From: an uncultured Cytophagaceae bacterium
Lineage (GTDB): Bacteria > Bacteroidota > Bacteroidia > Cytophagales > Spirosomataceae
Assembly (NCBI GenBank): GCA_938008575.1
Contig: CALLKB010000159.1
Coordinates: forward strand, 1-17,326
Direction: 5' to 3'
Length of the DNA: 17,326 nucleotides
Shown piece after piece: positions 1 through 6,825 of the stretch (positions within the stretch are counted from its first letter, which is position 1; the number at the start of each line of letters is the position of its first letter). Below the pieces are notes generated by a model, which saw only the letters and a list, made by a program, of their open reading frames with translations, was not told the DNA's origin and searched no databases. The position numbers were made by a program, and so were the translations under genes.

Positions 1-455
1 GGCTCCGGAGTTAAATTAGCTCCAGTAACAGCCAATTTGCGCACTTTTTTAGGATGGCGACTAGCTAGCAAAAGTCCATTAATCCCGCCATCGCTCCAAC
101 CTATCACATTGACAGAATCGAGTTTAAGATGATCAAGTAAAGCTGTAAAATCATCCGCCATTTGCTCGTAACTGAGTGAATCTTGCCTATCAATGGATTT
201 TCCGTGGGAACGATTGTCTGCAATGATGACTTGACAACTTTTACTGAAAGTGGGAATTTGATTTTTAAAATCTTGAATAGAGCCATTATTACCATGGATT
301 AATAAAAGTGGCTCCCCTTTTCCATAGATCTCATAATACATTTGAAATCCACGAATAGCTGCATATTTACCAGCTTGCGGATTGTTACCGTAAGGGATTT
401 GTTTTTGGCCAAAAGTCGCTAGACTAACTATTAATAAAAAGAATACCGTTTTCAT
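1..455 (-). CDS. Exported alpha/beta hydrolase, 5' part only
   Basis: The gene runs off the left edge; about 151 N-terminal residues are visible from an ATG at 455. Residues 1-17 form a short signal peptide (MKTVFFLLIVSLATFGQ), so the enzyme is expected in the periplasm or outside. The alpha/beta hydrolase fold is shown by the oxyanion-loop motif HGNNG at residues 54-58 and by a nucleophile elbow GWSDGG with Ser121 as the likely catalytic serine. The catalytic acid and histidine would lie beyond the window. The substrate cannot be named; the family includes esterases, epoxide and haloalkane hydrolases and C-C hydrolases. The gene is divergent from the monooxygenase at 577, with a 121-bp spacer that holds a strong inverted repeat. 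It is intact as far as it can be read. Confidence 0.85.
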   Translation of the reverse strand, partial: MKTVFFLLIVSLATFGQKQIPYGNNPQAGKYAAIRGFQMYYEIYGKGEPLLLIHGNNGSIQDFKNQIPTFSKSCQVIIADNRSHGKSIDRQDSLSYEQMADDFTALLDHLKLDSVNVIGWSDGGINGLLLASRHPKKVRKLAVTGANLTPE

Positions 456-502
456 AAGCTAAAGGAAAGCATTTTAGGCTAGAAAATATTTTTTTAGCTG
501 GG

Positions 503-540
503 CGAACTTGTTCCCTTTTGCGGAAATGGGAACAAGTTCG
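503..540. promoter_or_regulatory. 13-bp perfect inverted repeat in a divergent spacer
   Basis: Arms CGAACTTGTTCCC (503-515) and GGGAACAAGTTCG (528-540) are separated by 12 nt. The right arm ends 9 nt before a perfect -7 box, so it overlaps the expected -33 region of the monooxygenase promoter. That position suits an operator for a dimeric regulator. As RNA it would be a stable hairpin followed by TCTTTTT, but no plus-strand gene lies upstream that would need a terminator. Seen: the repeat and its position. Inferred: regulatory role. Confidence 0.5.
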
Positions 541-549
541 TCTTTTTAC

Positions 550-557
550 TATATTTG
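550..557 (+). promoter_or_regulatory. Bacteroidota -7 promoter box
   Basis: TATATTTG is a perfect match to the Bacteroidota TAnnTTTG consensus and lies 19 nt before the monooxygenase ATG, implying a leader of only about 10-15 nt. No clear TTG -33 element is present at the usual spacing, which would suit an activator-dependent or repressed promoter. Confidence 0.55.
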
Positions 558-576
558 AAAAAAGACTCTCTAAACC

Positions 577-1887
577 ATGCAAAAAGTGTGCGTAATCGGT
601 GCCGGACCTTCCGGAATCACCGCCTTAAAAAACCTGTTAGATCAAGGCCTGGAGGCTGTCTGTTATGATTTCAATACGGAAGTAGGCGGTAATTGGGTCT
701 ACAATGAGAAAACGGGACACTCCAGTGTTTTCGAGACGACGCACATCATTAGTTCGAAAACCTTATCGCAATACGAGGACTTCACATTCGATGACTTTGA
801 AAAAGGAATGCCTGACTATCCTTCTCACGATCAACTGAGACGTTATTTTCAAGGCTATGCCGCCCATTTCAATCTGTATCCACACATTGAATTCAATACG
901 TTAGTGAAATCTTGTGAACTAGACGAAGCGAAGAACTGGGTGGTAAAAACGGAGCATAATGGAGTTGAAAAAATAGAAACATTTACCCACCTTGTAGTTT
1001 GCAACGGGCACCATTGGCTGCCTAGAATGCCTCAATATCCTGGAGAATTCAGTGGCAAATTCATGCATTCACACGAATTCAAAAAAGCAGAACCTTTTCG
1101 CGATCAACGTATTTTAGTGATTGGTGGGGGAAATTCAGCTTGTGACGTAGCGGTGGAGACTAGTCGCGTTAGCAAAAAGACAAGTATCAGTTGGAGGAGA
1201 GGGTACCGGATCGTGCCCAAGTTTTTGTTTGGAAAACCGAGTGATGTGGTCGCCTCGCGCTTAGCCTGGTTACCCACAAAATTGAAATTTTTCTTGTCTG
1301 AATTATCCGTCAAAATATTCTCTGGGTCCAATAAAAATTATGGACTTCCTGAGCCAGAACATAGCATCACGGCTACCCATCCCACGATCAATGAGGAATT
1401 ATTGTATAAAGTGAGGCATGGCAAAGTGTTTCCTAAACCCGATATCGATCATTTTGAGGGTAAAAATGTCCATTTCAAAGATGGATCTGTGGAGGAATTT
1501 GATACGATCATTGCTTGTACAGGGTATATTTTAGAACATCCCTTCTTTAGAAAAGACTTCCTGAATTACAGTGAAGGCGATGTTCCTTTGTATTTGAAAA
1601 TGTTGCACGAGAAATACGAAAATCTGTATTTCGTGGGCATGTTCCAGCCACTGGGTTGTATTTGGCCAGGTTCTGAATTGCAGAGTAAAATTGCGGCGAG
1701 AGCGATTAAGGGACTTTGGAAAAGACCAGAAAACATCGCTGAATTATGCCAAAGAGAAGTCACCCATCCCCACCTCAATCAAATCAAAACCCCGCGTCAT
1801 ACGATCACGGTGGATTTTCATTTGTTCGTGAAGCAGCTCAAGAAACATCTACCTAACAACTACGTGAGCAAAACCCCAGTTTCATGA
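577..1887 (+). CDS. Flavin-containing monooxygenase (FMO-like NAD(P)/FAD enzyme)
   Basis: A 436-residue group B flavoprotein monooxygenase. The FAD Rossmann motif GAGPSG is at residues 8-13 and the NADPH motif GGGNSACD at 183-190. The family fingerprint FxGxxxHxxxF is at 158-168 (F158, G160, H164, F168), and an ACTGY motif at 323-327 closes the FAD domain. The fingerprint ends in Phe, nearer to FMOs than to Baeyer-Villiger enzymes, which usually have Trp then Pro or Asp. The expected reaction is NADPH- and O2-dependent oxygenation of a soft nucleophile (N or S) or a ketone; the substrate is unknown. There is no signal peptide, so it is cytosolic. The gene overlaps the next hydrolase gene by 4 nt (ATGA), so the two are translationally coupled. 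A -7 box at 550-557 and an inverted repeat at 503-540 lie just upstream. Confidence 0.9.
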   Translation: MQKVCVIGAGPSGITALKNLLDQGLEAVCYDFNTEVGGNWVYNEKTGHSSVFETTHIISSKTLSQYEDFTFDDFEKGMPDYPSHDQLRRYFQGYAAHFNLYPHIEFNTLVKSCELDEAKNWVVKTEHNGVEKIETFTHLVVCNGHHWLPRMPQYPGEFSGKFMHSHEFKKAEPFRDQRILVIGGGNSACDVAVETSRVSKKTSISWRRGYRIVPKFLFGKPSDVVASRLAWLPTKLKFFLSELSVKIFSGSNKNYGLPEPEHSITATHPTINEELLYKVRHGKVFPKPDIDHFEGKNVHFKDGSVEEFDTIIACTGYILEHPFFRKDFLNYSEGDVPLYLKMLHEKYENLYFVGMFQPLGCIWPGSELQSKIAARAIKGLWKRPENIAELCQREVTHPHLNQIKTPRHTITVDFHLFVKQLKKHLPNNYVSKTPVS

Positions 1888-2591
1888 AAGAAACGATCGT
1901 TTTTGTGCACGGTATGAGTCACGGCGCTTGGTGTTGGGAGGAGAATTTCGTCTCCTATTTCCAAGAACTAGGTTACGAATGCATCGCACTGAATCTACCT
2001 GGGCACGAAACACCGGGAAGCACTCAGCGCATTTCCTATTCCGTAAACGACTATGTTCAAGCCCTTCATCAAGCTGTAGCAAAATTAGATCAACCACCTA
2101 TCATCATCGGTCATTCGATGGGAGGAATGATTCTGCAACGTTTTTTAAAAACGAGGAGGTGTAAAAAGGCGATTTTGATTTCTTCGGTTCCTCCTTCTGG
2201 GGTTTTGAGAGCGAGCTTGCGAGCGCTCTTTCGCTACCCAGGATTGATTCCCTATTTGCTTCAATTGAATCTGCTTGGCGGATTCAAAAAGTACCCGCAA
2301 TTAATGTTCAATGGAACCTCTCATTTCGCCTCTTTCATGTGCGCGGAATCGTTCCTTGCTTATTTGGGCTTATTTATTCCGGTCTTTCATCAAAGCTCCG
2401 TTCCCATACTAGTGGTGGGAGGTTCAGCTGATGGATTGATTACAGTAAAGGAATTTGAACAAACCTCAAAACACTACAACGCAAAACTAGAAATCATCGA
2501 GGGAGGCTCGCATGATTTGATGCTGGATAAGGACTTTGAGTTAACGGCTCAGGTGATAAAAGAGTGGTTAGGTATTCCACATTTCAAATAA
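1884..2591 (+). CDS. Cytosolic alpha/beta hydrolase coupled to the monooxygenase
   Basis: A 235-residue single-domain alpha/beta hydrolase of normal length for the compact esterase/lipase-like group. Motifs in order: HGMSHGAWCW at residues 9-18 (oxyanion loop, HGxxHGxWxW type), nucleophile elbow GHSMGG with Ser78, probable acid Asp183 (GGSADGLI) and catalytic His210 (EGGSHDLM). There is no signal peptide. The HGxxHGxWcW start resembles plant methylesterase and hydroxynitrile-lyase relatives and many bacterial esterases, so the substrate is not predictable. The start codon overlaps the monooxygenase stop in ATGA, implying coordinated expression and possibly consecutive oxidation and ester hydrolysis (inference). 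A tiny lysine-rich gene begins 33 nt after the stop and ends in a terminator that probably closes this operon. Confidence 0.88.
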   Translation: MKETIVFVHGMSHGAWCWEENFVSYFQELGYECIALNLPGHETPGSTQRISYSVNDYVQALHQAVAKLDQPPIIIGHSMGGMILQRFLKTRRCKKAILISSVPPSGVLRASLRALFRYPGLIPYLLQLNLLGGFKKYPQLMFNGTSHFASFMCAESFLAYLGLFIPVFHQSSVPILVVGGSADGLITVKEFEQTSKHYNAKLEIIEGGSHDLMLDKDFELTAQVIKEWLGIPHFK

Positions 2592-2624
2592 ATTCCCGAC
2601 CTTGCCAGCCTAAACCCCAAAAAG

Positions 2625-2732
2625 ATGGCCAAAGGCATGAATTCCCAAAAGGCGGCAAAGAAAGAAGCCGTGAAAACTCCGAAGGAGAAAAAAGAAGAAA
2701 AAAGAGAAAAGAAGAAAGCAGGCTATCAATAG
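2625..2732 (+). CDS. Tiny lysine-rich protein, copy 1
   Basis: A 35-residue, highly basic, low-complexity protein starting MAKGMNSQKA, with a central KTPKEKK and ending AGYQ. A paralogue at 9574-9678 is alike in coding sequence and in the leader just before the ATG (both carry GCCTAAACCCCAA), which supports this as a real gene. About half the residues are Lys or Glu, so it is probably a disordered or helical nucleic-acid-binding or ribosome-associated peptide; no function is recognised. The last codons (Gly-Tyr-Gln-stop) also form the left arm and loop of a perfect terminator hairpin. The gene lies 33 nt after the hydrolase and could be the last gene of that operon or have its own weak promoter around 2590-2600. 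Confidence 0.7.
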   Translation: MAKGMNSQKAAKKEAVKTPKEKKEEKREKKKAGYQ

Positions 2733-2748
2733 ATAGCCTTTTCTTTTT
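2721..2748 (+). terminator. Rho-independent terminator overlapping a stop codon
   Basis: Arms GGCTATC (2721-2727) and GATAGCC (2732-2738) enclose a 4-nt AATA loop and are followed by TTTTCTTTTT. The TAG stop of the tiny lysine-rich gene (2730-2732) falls in the loop and the first base of the right arm. It probably ends the monooxygenase-hydrolase operon too. Confidence 0.8.
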
Positions 2749-2761
2749 AGCGCTTTTCAAG

Positions 2762-2769
2762 TACTTTTG
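2762..2769 (+). promoter_or_regulatory. -7 box immediately before the radical SAM start codon
   Basis: TACTTTTG matches the Bacteroidota TAnnTTTG consensus exactly and ends 6 nt before the ATG at 2776. Transcription would begin at or within a few bases of the ATG, so the mRNA may be leaderless. It follows directly after a terminator, as expected for the start of a new transcription unit. No good -33 TTG is seen at 19-21 nt. Confidence 0.5.
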
Positions 2770-2788
2770 AGCTAAATGAGCTCAAGAG
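2764..2788. promoter_or_regulatory. Inverted repeat spanning promoter and start codon
   Basis: TTGAGCT (2767-2773) and AGCTCAA (2779-2785) are perfect 7-bp arms round a 5-nt AAATG centre that contains the start codon of the radical SAM gene. Counting one G-U pair the symmetry extends to 10 bp (2764-2788). It overlaps the -7 box, so it could be an operator. If transcription starts further upstream it could instead be an mRNA hairpin presenting the ATG in its loop. Confidence 0.45.
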
Positions 2789-4962
2789 ACCCCAAGGTAT
2801 TTTTCATTACCCCTCCTTTTACCCAGTTAAATACGCCCTACCCAGCGACGGCTTATTTGAAGGGGTTCTTGAATACGAAGGGGTTGGAGTCGTATCAGGC
2901 CGACTTAGGTTTGGAAGTCATTCTCCAACTGTTTTCGAAAGTAGGACTCCAACGATTATTCGCGCACATAGAGGCATCTGGCAAAAAACTGAATGAAAAC
3001 GGGCAGCGCATGCTCCGACTGAAACAGTCCTACATTCGCACGATTGACCCTGTTATTTCATTTTTACATGACAAAAACCCCACGATGGCGCATGTCATTG
3101 CCGAACAAAATTACCTGCCGGAAGCATCACGTTTTCAGCAAGTTACAGATTTGGAATGGGCCTTTGGTAGCATGGGCGTGCGCGATAAAGCGCGACATTT
3201 GGCTACACTTTATTTAGAAGATATTTCGGATTTAATCATTGATGCCGTTGACCCTCATTTTGGGTTTAGTCGGTACGCGGAACGGCTCGGGCGATCGGCA
3301 TCGAGTTTTCATGAATTAAACCAGGCATTAGAAGCGCCTTTGACCTACATTGATGAGCTGTTGGTAGGCATCCTGAAACAAAAAATTCAAACTGAAAAGC
3401 CCGATTTGGTTGCCATCACAGCACCCTTTCCGGGCAATTTATACGGTGCCTTGCGTTGCGGGCAATGGATCAAAAAACACCATCCGCAGATCAAAGTCGC
3501 CTTTGGTGGTGGATATGCGAATACGGAATTACGCTCCTTACAAGATCCACGGGTATTTGAATTCGTCGACTTCATCACCTTGGATGATGGGGAAACACCG
3601 CTGATGAATTTGCTGGAGCATTTACAGGGCGAACGAACATTAAGCGATTTGAAACGCACGTTTTGTTGCATCGATGGAACACTTACTTACTTAAATGGCT
3701 CTCAAGATTCAGACGTCAAGCAGAAGGACGTGGGCGTTCCGGATTACACGGATTTGCCTTTGGGTTCCTATTTATCGGTCATTGAAATCGCGAATCCGAT
3801 GCATCGCTTGTGGAGTGATGGTCGGTGGAATAAGTTGACGCTGGCCCATGGTTGTTATTGGGGCAAATGTACTTTCTGCGACATTTCTTTGGACTACATC
3901 AAAAACTATGAATCCACGACGGCACCTATGTTGGTCGACCGCATGGAGGCGATGATTGCCCAAACTGGAAACAATGGCTTCCATTTTGTAGATGAAGCCG
4001 CGCCACCAGCTTTGATGCGCGATGTGGCATTGGAAATTATCCGCAGGGATTTGACGGTGGTTTGGTGGACAAATATTCGATTTGAGAAAAGTTTCACGAA
4101 GGATTTATGCCAATTATTGGTGCGCTCCGGCTGCATTGCTGTTTCGGGCGGATTAGAAGTGGCATCGGATCGTTTATTGGACTTAATTGATAAAGGAGTT
4201 ACGGTGGCCCAAGTAGCCCAAGTCGCGGATCATTTTACGCAGGCGGGCATTTTGGTCCATGCCTATTTGATGTATGGATTCCCGACGCAGACCGCGCAAG
4301 AGACGGTGGATTCTTTGGAGGTTGTACGCCAACTCGTCGAAAATGGGGTGATGCACTCCGGTTTTTGGCATCAATTTGCGTTGACGGCGCACAGTCCGGT
4401 GGGCTTGAATCCGGATGCGTATCACATAAAAATATTGAATCCGGAACCGGGAAGCTTTGCCAATAATGATTTGGAACATGCGGATCCAAAGGGAACGGAC
4501 CATGCACAATTTAGTGAGGGCTTAAAGAAATCCTTGTTTAATTATATGCATGGCATTGGTTTAGACATGCCTTTGCAGGAGTGGTTTGAGTTCAAAATTC
4601 CGCGGACGCAGATTCCTAAAAATTACATAGCACGCATCTTAACGCAAAGAGATGAAAAAATACCAAAGGCAAATGCCAAGATTTGTTGGCTCGGCCCCAT
4701 CCCTACTTTAGGCCAAATTACGCGCGGCAAATACGCTTTCCATCTGAGTACGGGTCGAGAAGAAGTGGAATTGCAGGTTCCGGAGAAACTAGCTACTTGG
4801 CTCGTGGAAGTCCTGGCTTCTGTCTCCTTAGGTCCATCGAAAACTTGCACCTTTGTGGAATTCCAAAATGCCTTTAGCCAGGCGAAAATCGGTGATTTCA
4901 TGCAATTTTGGCAAGGGGAAATTGGGGAGGAATTGCGGGAAATGGGCTTGTTGGTGGTGTAA
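2776..4962 (+). CDS. B12-binding-type radical SAM protein with CX4CX2C motif
   Basis: A 728-residue protein. The N-terminus (residues 7-31, VFFITPPFTQLNTPYPATAY then LKGFL) and residues 208-285 (PDLVAIT, FGGGYANTEL, ITLDDGETPL) look like a split or extended Rossmann domain of the cobalamin-binding type found before many radical SAM cores. The canonical DxHxxG cobalamin-ligand motif is not visible, so B12 binding is uncertain. The radical SAM core begins about residue 352, with the 4Fe-4S cysteines in HGCYWGKCTFCD: Cys360, Cys365 and Cys368, a CX4CX2C spacing rather than the usual CX3CX2C. The core continues through FHFVDE (403-408), WWTNIRF (430-436), SGGLEVASDRLL and GFPTQT (501-506), followed by a C-terminal region of about 190 residues. 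The reaction and substrate are unknown. It has its own promoter and terminator, so it is a single-gene unit, cytosolic. Confidence 0.85.
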   Translation: MSSRDPKVFFITPPFTQLNTPYPATAYLKGFLNTKGLESYQADLGLEVILQLFSKVGLQRLFAHIEASGKKLNENGQRMLRLKQSYIRTIDPVISFLHDKNPTMAHVIAEQNYLPEASRFQQVTDLEWAFGSMGVRDKARHLATLYLEDISDLIIDAVDPHFGFSRYAERLGRSASSFHELNQALEAPLTYIDELLVGILKQKIQTEKPDLVAITAPFPGNLYGALRCGQWIKKHHPQIKVAFGGGYANTELRSLQDPRVFEFVDFITLDDGETPLMNLLEHLQGERTLSDLKRTFCCIDGTLTYLNGSQDSDVKQKDVGVPDYTDLPLGSYLSVIEIANPMHRLWSDGRWNKLTLAHGCYWGKCTFCDISLDYIKNYESTTAPMLVDRMEAMIAQTGNNGFHFVDEAAPPALMRDVALEIIRRDLTVVWWTNIRFEKSFTKDLCQLLVRSGCIAVSGGLEVASDRLLDLIDKGVTVAQVAQVADHFTQAGILVHAYLMYGFPTQTAQETVDSLEVVRQLVENGVMHSGFWHQFALTAHSPVGLNPDAYHIKILNPEPGSFANNDLEHADPKGTDHAQFSEGLKKSLFNYMHGIGLDMPLQEWFEFKIPRTQIPKNYIARILTQRDEKIPKANAKICWLGPIPTLGQITRGKYAFHLSTGREEVELQVPEKLATWLVEVLASVSLGPSKTCTFVEFQNAFSQAKIGDFMQFWQGEIGEELREMGLLVV

Positions 4963-4975
4963 TAAATTATCAGGC

Positions 4976-5002
4976 AACTGATTCATTTAATCAGTTTTTT
5001 AT
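4976..5002 (+). terminator. Terminator of the radical SAM gene
   Basis: Arms AACTGATT (4976-4983) and AATCAGTT (4989-4996) with loop CATTT, running into a T-rich tract, 14 bp after the radical SAM stop codon. Confidence 0.8.
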
Positions 5003-5015
5003 TTGGGGCATATCT

Positions 5016-5110
5016 CCTCCCACTCACCTTTGGCAATCCTCCAACCAGGTTTGCCAAAGGTGAGTGGGAGGTTTGCCAAAGGTAAGTGGGAGGTTTGCCA
5101 AAGGTAAGGG
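5016..5110. repeat. REP-like palindrome with tandem half-units (REP copy A)
   Basis: A perfect 21-bp inverted repeat has arms at 5016-5036 and 5051-5071, built on the TTTGGCAA/TTGCCAAA core, with a 14-nt loop at 5037-5050. The right arm is then repeated in tandem: 22-bp units recur at 5072-5093 and, truncated, 5094-5110. The loop is the family loop (TCCTCCAA...AGGT) with 3 extra bases. The element lies between two convergent terminators and is the longest copy in the window. Confidence 0.85.
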
Positions 5111-5116
5111 AAGGGC

Positions 5117-5142
5117 AAAAAAAAGGCCACAAACGTGGCCTT
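5117..5142 (-). terminator. Terminator of the small lipoprotein gene
   Basis: Read on the minus strand: GGCCAC, loop GTTT, GTGGCC, followed by eight T. It lies 25 bp past the lipoprotein stop codon. The stem is at 5125-5130 and 5135-5140. Confidence 0.85.
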
Positions 5143-5167
5143 CTCGATATAAAGAGTAGATCTATAT

Positions 5168-5638
5168 TTATAGAACTAGGTTAAGCTTGACTTTTTTGCT
5201 GCTGGCTTTGATGTAAGTCCCCGTTGTTTCGATGGACATACTCGTTGCGGATGGCGACGACAAAACCGTAAATTCCAAAACTCCATTCGTTCCCGAAGGT
5301 GCACCCTCCGCACTTGTTAATCCTGATAATGTTAATTTCTTCGCATCACTTGACAATGTATACGTTCCCGTAAATTTCTTGCCGTCGAATTCCGTCAGAC
5401 TTGCCGCAGTGCTACTTGTTAAATCCAATCGAAATTGGCTATAACCCGCCACTAAATTGGCCGAAGCGGATTTGTCGAACTGCGTCGTTCCGTCCCATTG
5501 TACAACACCTGCAGACCACACTTTTTTCACTAATTCAGCGGCTGTAGGCGCAGGAGCAACCGGAGTGGGTGCGGGATCTGCTGATTTGCTGCATGCAAAA
5601 ACAATCAAAGCAAGCGTTAATACGAAGAGGTTTTTCAT
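5168..5638 (-). CDS. Small lipoprotein of unknown function
   Basis: A 156-residue protein with a lipoprotein signal peptide (MKNLFVLTLALIVFAC; Cys16 would be lipidated), then a proline- and alanine-rich linker (about residues 20-35). A compact beta-rich domain follows, starting at a short helix (AAELVKKVW) and continuing with strands such as SQFRLDLTSS, KKFTGTYTLS, KKLTLSGL and LEFTVLS. The pattern of one helix then alternating strands resembles small lipocalin-like lipoproteins common in Bacteroidota, but no diagnostic motif is visible, so this is only a fold guess. It is monocistronic, with its own terminator and a promoter candidate at 5689-5659. It is expected at the inner leaflet of the outer membrane or on the cell surface. 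Confidence 0.8.
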   Translation of the reverse strand: MKNLFVLTLALIVFACSKSADPAPTPVAPAPTAAELVKKVWSAGVVQWDGTTQFDKSASANLVAGYSQFRLDLTSSTAASLTEFDGKKFTGTYTLSSDAKKLTLSGLTSAEGAPSGTNGVLEFTVLSSPSATSMSIETTGTYIKASSKKVKLNLVL

Positions 5639-5658
5639 ATCCTAAACAATTTCGAAAC

Positions 5659-5689
5659 CAATGTTACAACAAACATGGCTATTCAGCAA
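5659..5689 (-). promoter_or_regulatory. Promoter candidate for the small lipoprotein gene
   Basis: On the minus strand, TTG (5689-5687) is followed by a 20-nt spacer and TAACATTG (5666-5659), one mismatch from TAnnTTTG. Both elements and the spacing fit a Bacteroidota housekeeping promoter. Confidence 0.4.
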
Positions 5690-5771
5690 GTGATACTTAT
5701 TTAACGGCATAAAACGCTAAGGATTACCTGACAAATAATTGTAATTTGGCAAACAGAAAATATCTTCCACC

Positions 5772-6653
5772 ATGAAAAAGCTTATTATCCTTTTCTTGTT
5801 CATACTTCCGTGGTTGGCAAATGCCCAAGATTCCACCTACGTTCGTATCGAGTTGAAACAAGGTTCCCCCGTGGAGGGCGTATTAAAGCACCAAAACGAC
5901 AAGAGTATCAGCGTTGAGCTACCCGGCACCGGACTTTTGACCATTCCCTGGGAAAGTGTGCAGTCGGTAAGTCGACTCGAGAAGGCGAACCAAAACAGAT
6001 GGGCGAATCCACACCCAAACCGTTATTTCTTTGGCCCGTCTGCAATTCCGCTGAAAAAAGGGGATAAATATTATCAAAACGCCTACTTTTTACTGAATTC
6101 CATCCAAATAGGGCTGAACGATCATCTCTCTGTGGGAGGCGGAGTACTTGTGCCATTCGCTTTATTTTTAACACCTAAAATAGGCTATCAAGTAGCACCT
6201 AAATTACATCTGGGCGGAGGTGTGCTTTTTGCGACATCTTTAATTCGTGATTTGAATTTTGGGGTGGGAGCCTTATATGGTTCGATGACCTATGGGACGC
6301 ATGAGCATAATCTAACGGTGAATTTAGGTTTGGGGGCTGTGAAGGAAAATACGGGATTGGGGAGTTCGGATTATACTTGGAAATTTGCCAACAAACCGAT
6401 GCTGACGCTCTCCGGCATGACGCGTATATCGAAGCGCGTAATGTTGATGTCGGAGAATTGGATATTCAATGTAACCTCGGTCAATTACGATGATGGCACA
6501 GGCCAATTCGTCAATCGGGTGTCTAATTACGAGGGCATCTTTTCGGCAGGTGTAAGGATCTTAGGTAGAAAAACGGCCTTTGATGTGGGTTTTTTGACAC
6601 CTACGGGAGCGCAGGCGGCGATACCCTATTTAGCTTATAACATGCGTTTTTAA
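5772..6653 (+). CDS. Probable outer-membrane beta-barrel protein
   Basis: A 293-residue protein with a Sec signal peptide (MKKLIILFLFILPWLANA, cleaved before Gln19). Residues about 23-70 (VRIELKQGSPVEGVLKHQ, then SISVELPGTGLLTIPWESV) form a small SH3-like beta domain of the kind seen as a periplasmic plug. The rest alternates glycine-rich amphipathic strands (HLSVGGGVLVPFAL, KLHLGGGVLFATSL, NLTVNLGLGAV, FSAGVRIL) and ends in the aromatic C-terminal residue Phe293 (AYNMRF), typical of barrels handled by the BAM complex. No transport or enzyme motif is recognisable. It is probably monocistronic. A -7-like TAATTTGG at 5742-5749 lies 22 bp before the ATG, without a convincing -33 element. Confidence 0.75.
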   Translation: MKKLIILFLFILPWLANAQDSTYVRIELKQGSPVEGVLKHQNDKSISVELPGTGLLTIPWESVQSVSRLEKANQNRWANPHPNRYFFGPSAIPLKKGDKYYQNAYFLLNSIQIGLNDHLSVGGGVLVPFALFLTPKIGYQVAPKLHLGGGVLFATSLIRDLNFGVGALYGSMTYGTHEHNLTVNLGLGAVKENTGLGSSDYTWKFANKPMLTLSGMTRISKRVMLMSENWIFNVTSVNYDDGTGQFVNRVSNYEGIFSAGVRILGRKTAFDVGFLTPTGAQAAIPYLAYNMRF

Positions 6654-6666
6654 TTACGGCCTCACC

Positions 6667-6701
6667 TAGCTTTGGCAAACCTTGGAGGATTGCCAAAGCT
6701 A
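6667..6701. repeat. REP-like palindrome, copy B
   Basis: Arms TAGCTTTGGCAA (6667-6678) and TTGCCAAAGCTA (6690-6701) with loop ACCTTGGAGGA. The loop is the exact reverse complement of the loop in copy C, so the two copies lie in opposite orientation in one spacer. It begins 14 bp after the stop of the barrel gene, where it could act on the 3' end of the transcript. Confidence 0.8.
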
Positions 6702-6790
6702 CGGGGAAATGGGAACATGTAGACTATAAAATATCCAAGTTGTTGATAATTTGAATCAGTTTATCAGCTTTTCAATTGCTGCTCACTCAC

Positions 6791-6825
6791 TACCTTTGGC
6801 AATCCTCCAAGGTTTGCCAAAGGTA
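6791..6825. repeat. REP-like palindrome, copy C
   Basis: Arms TACCTTTGGCAA (6791-6802) and TTGCCAAAGGTA (6814-6825) with loop TCCTCCAAGGT. It pairs with copy B in the same 272-bp spacer, in inverted orientation. Confidence 0.8.

Noticed and set aside
1104..2097. Minus-strand open frames inside the monooxygenase and hydrolase genes
   Set aside because: They lie opposite well-conserved coding sequence and have no recognisable motif, start context or promoter.
2625..2732. The tiny lysine-rich protein as a RiPP precursor for the radical SAM enzyme next door
   Set aside because: A terminator and a separate promoter stand between the two genes, the paralogue at 9574 has no radical SAM neighbour, and the peptide has no Cys or typical leader/core layout.
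2564..2770. 68-codon open frame spanning the tiny lysine-rich gene in another frame
   Set aside because: The frame starting at 2625 is the one conserved in the second copy at 9574, and it ends correctly before the terminator.
5016..5110. CRISPR array
   Set aside because: The 22-bp units are tandem and nearly continuous, without spacers; they are half-units of a REP palindrome, and no cas gene is present.
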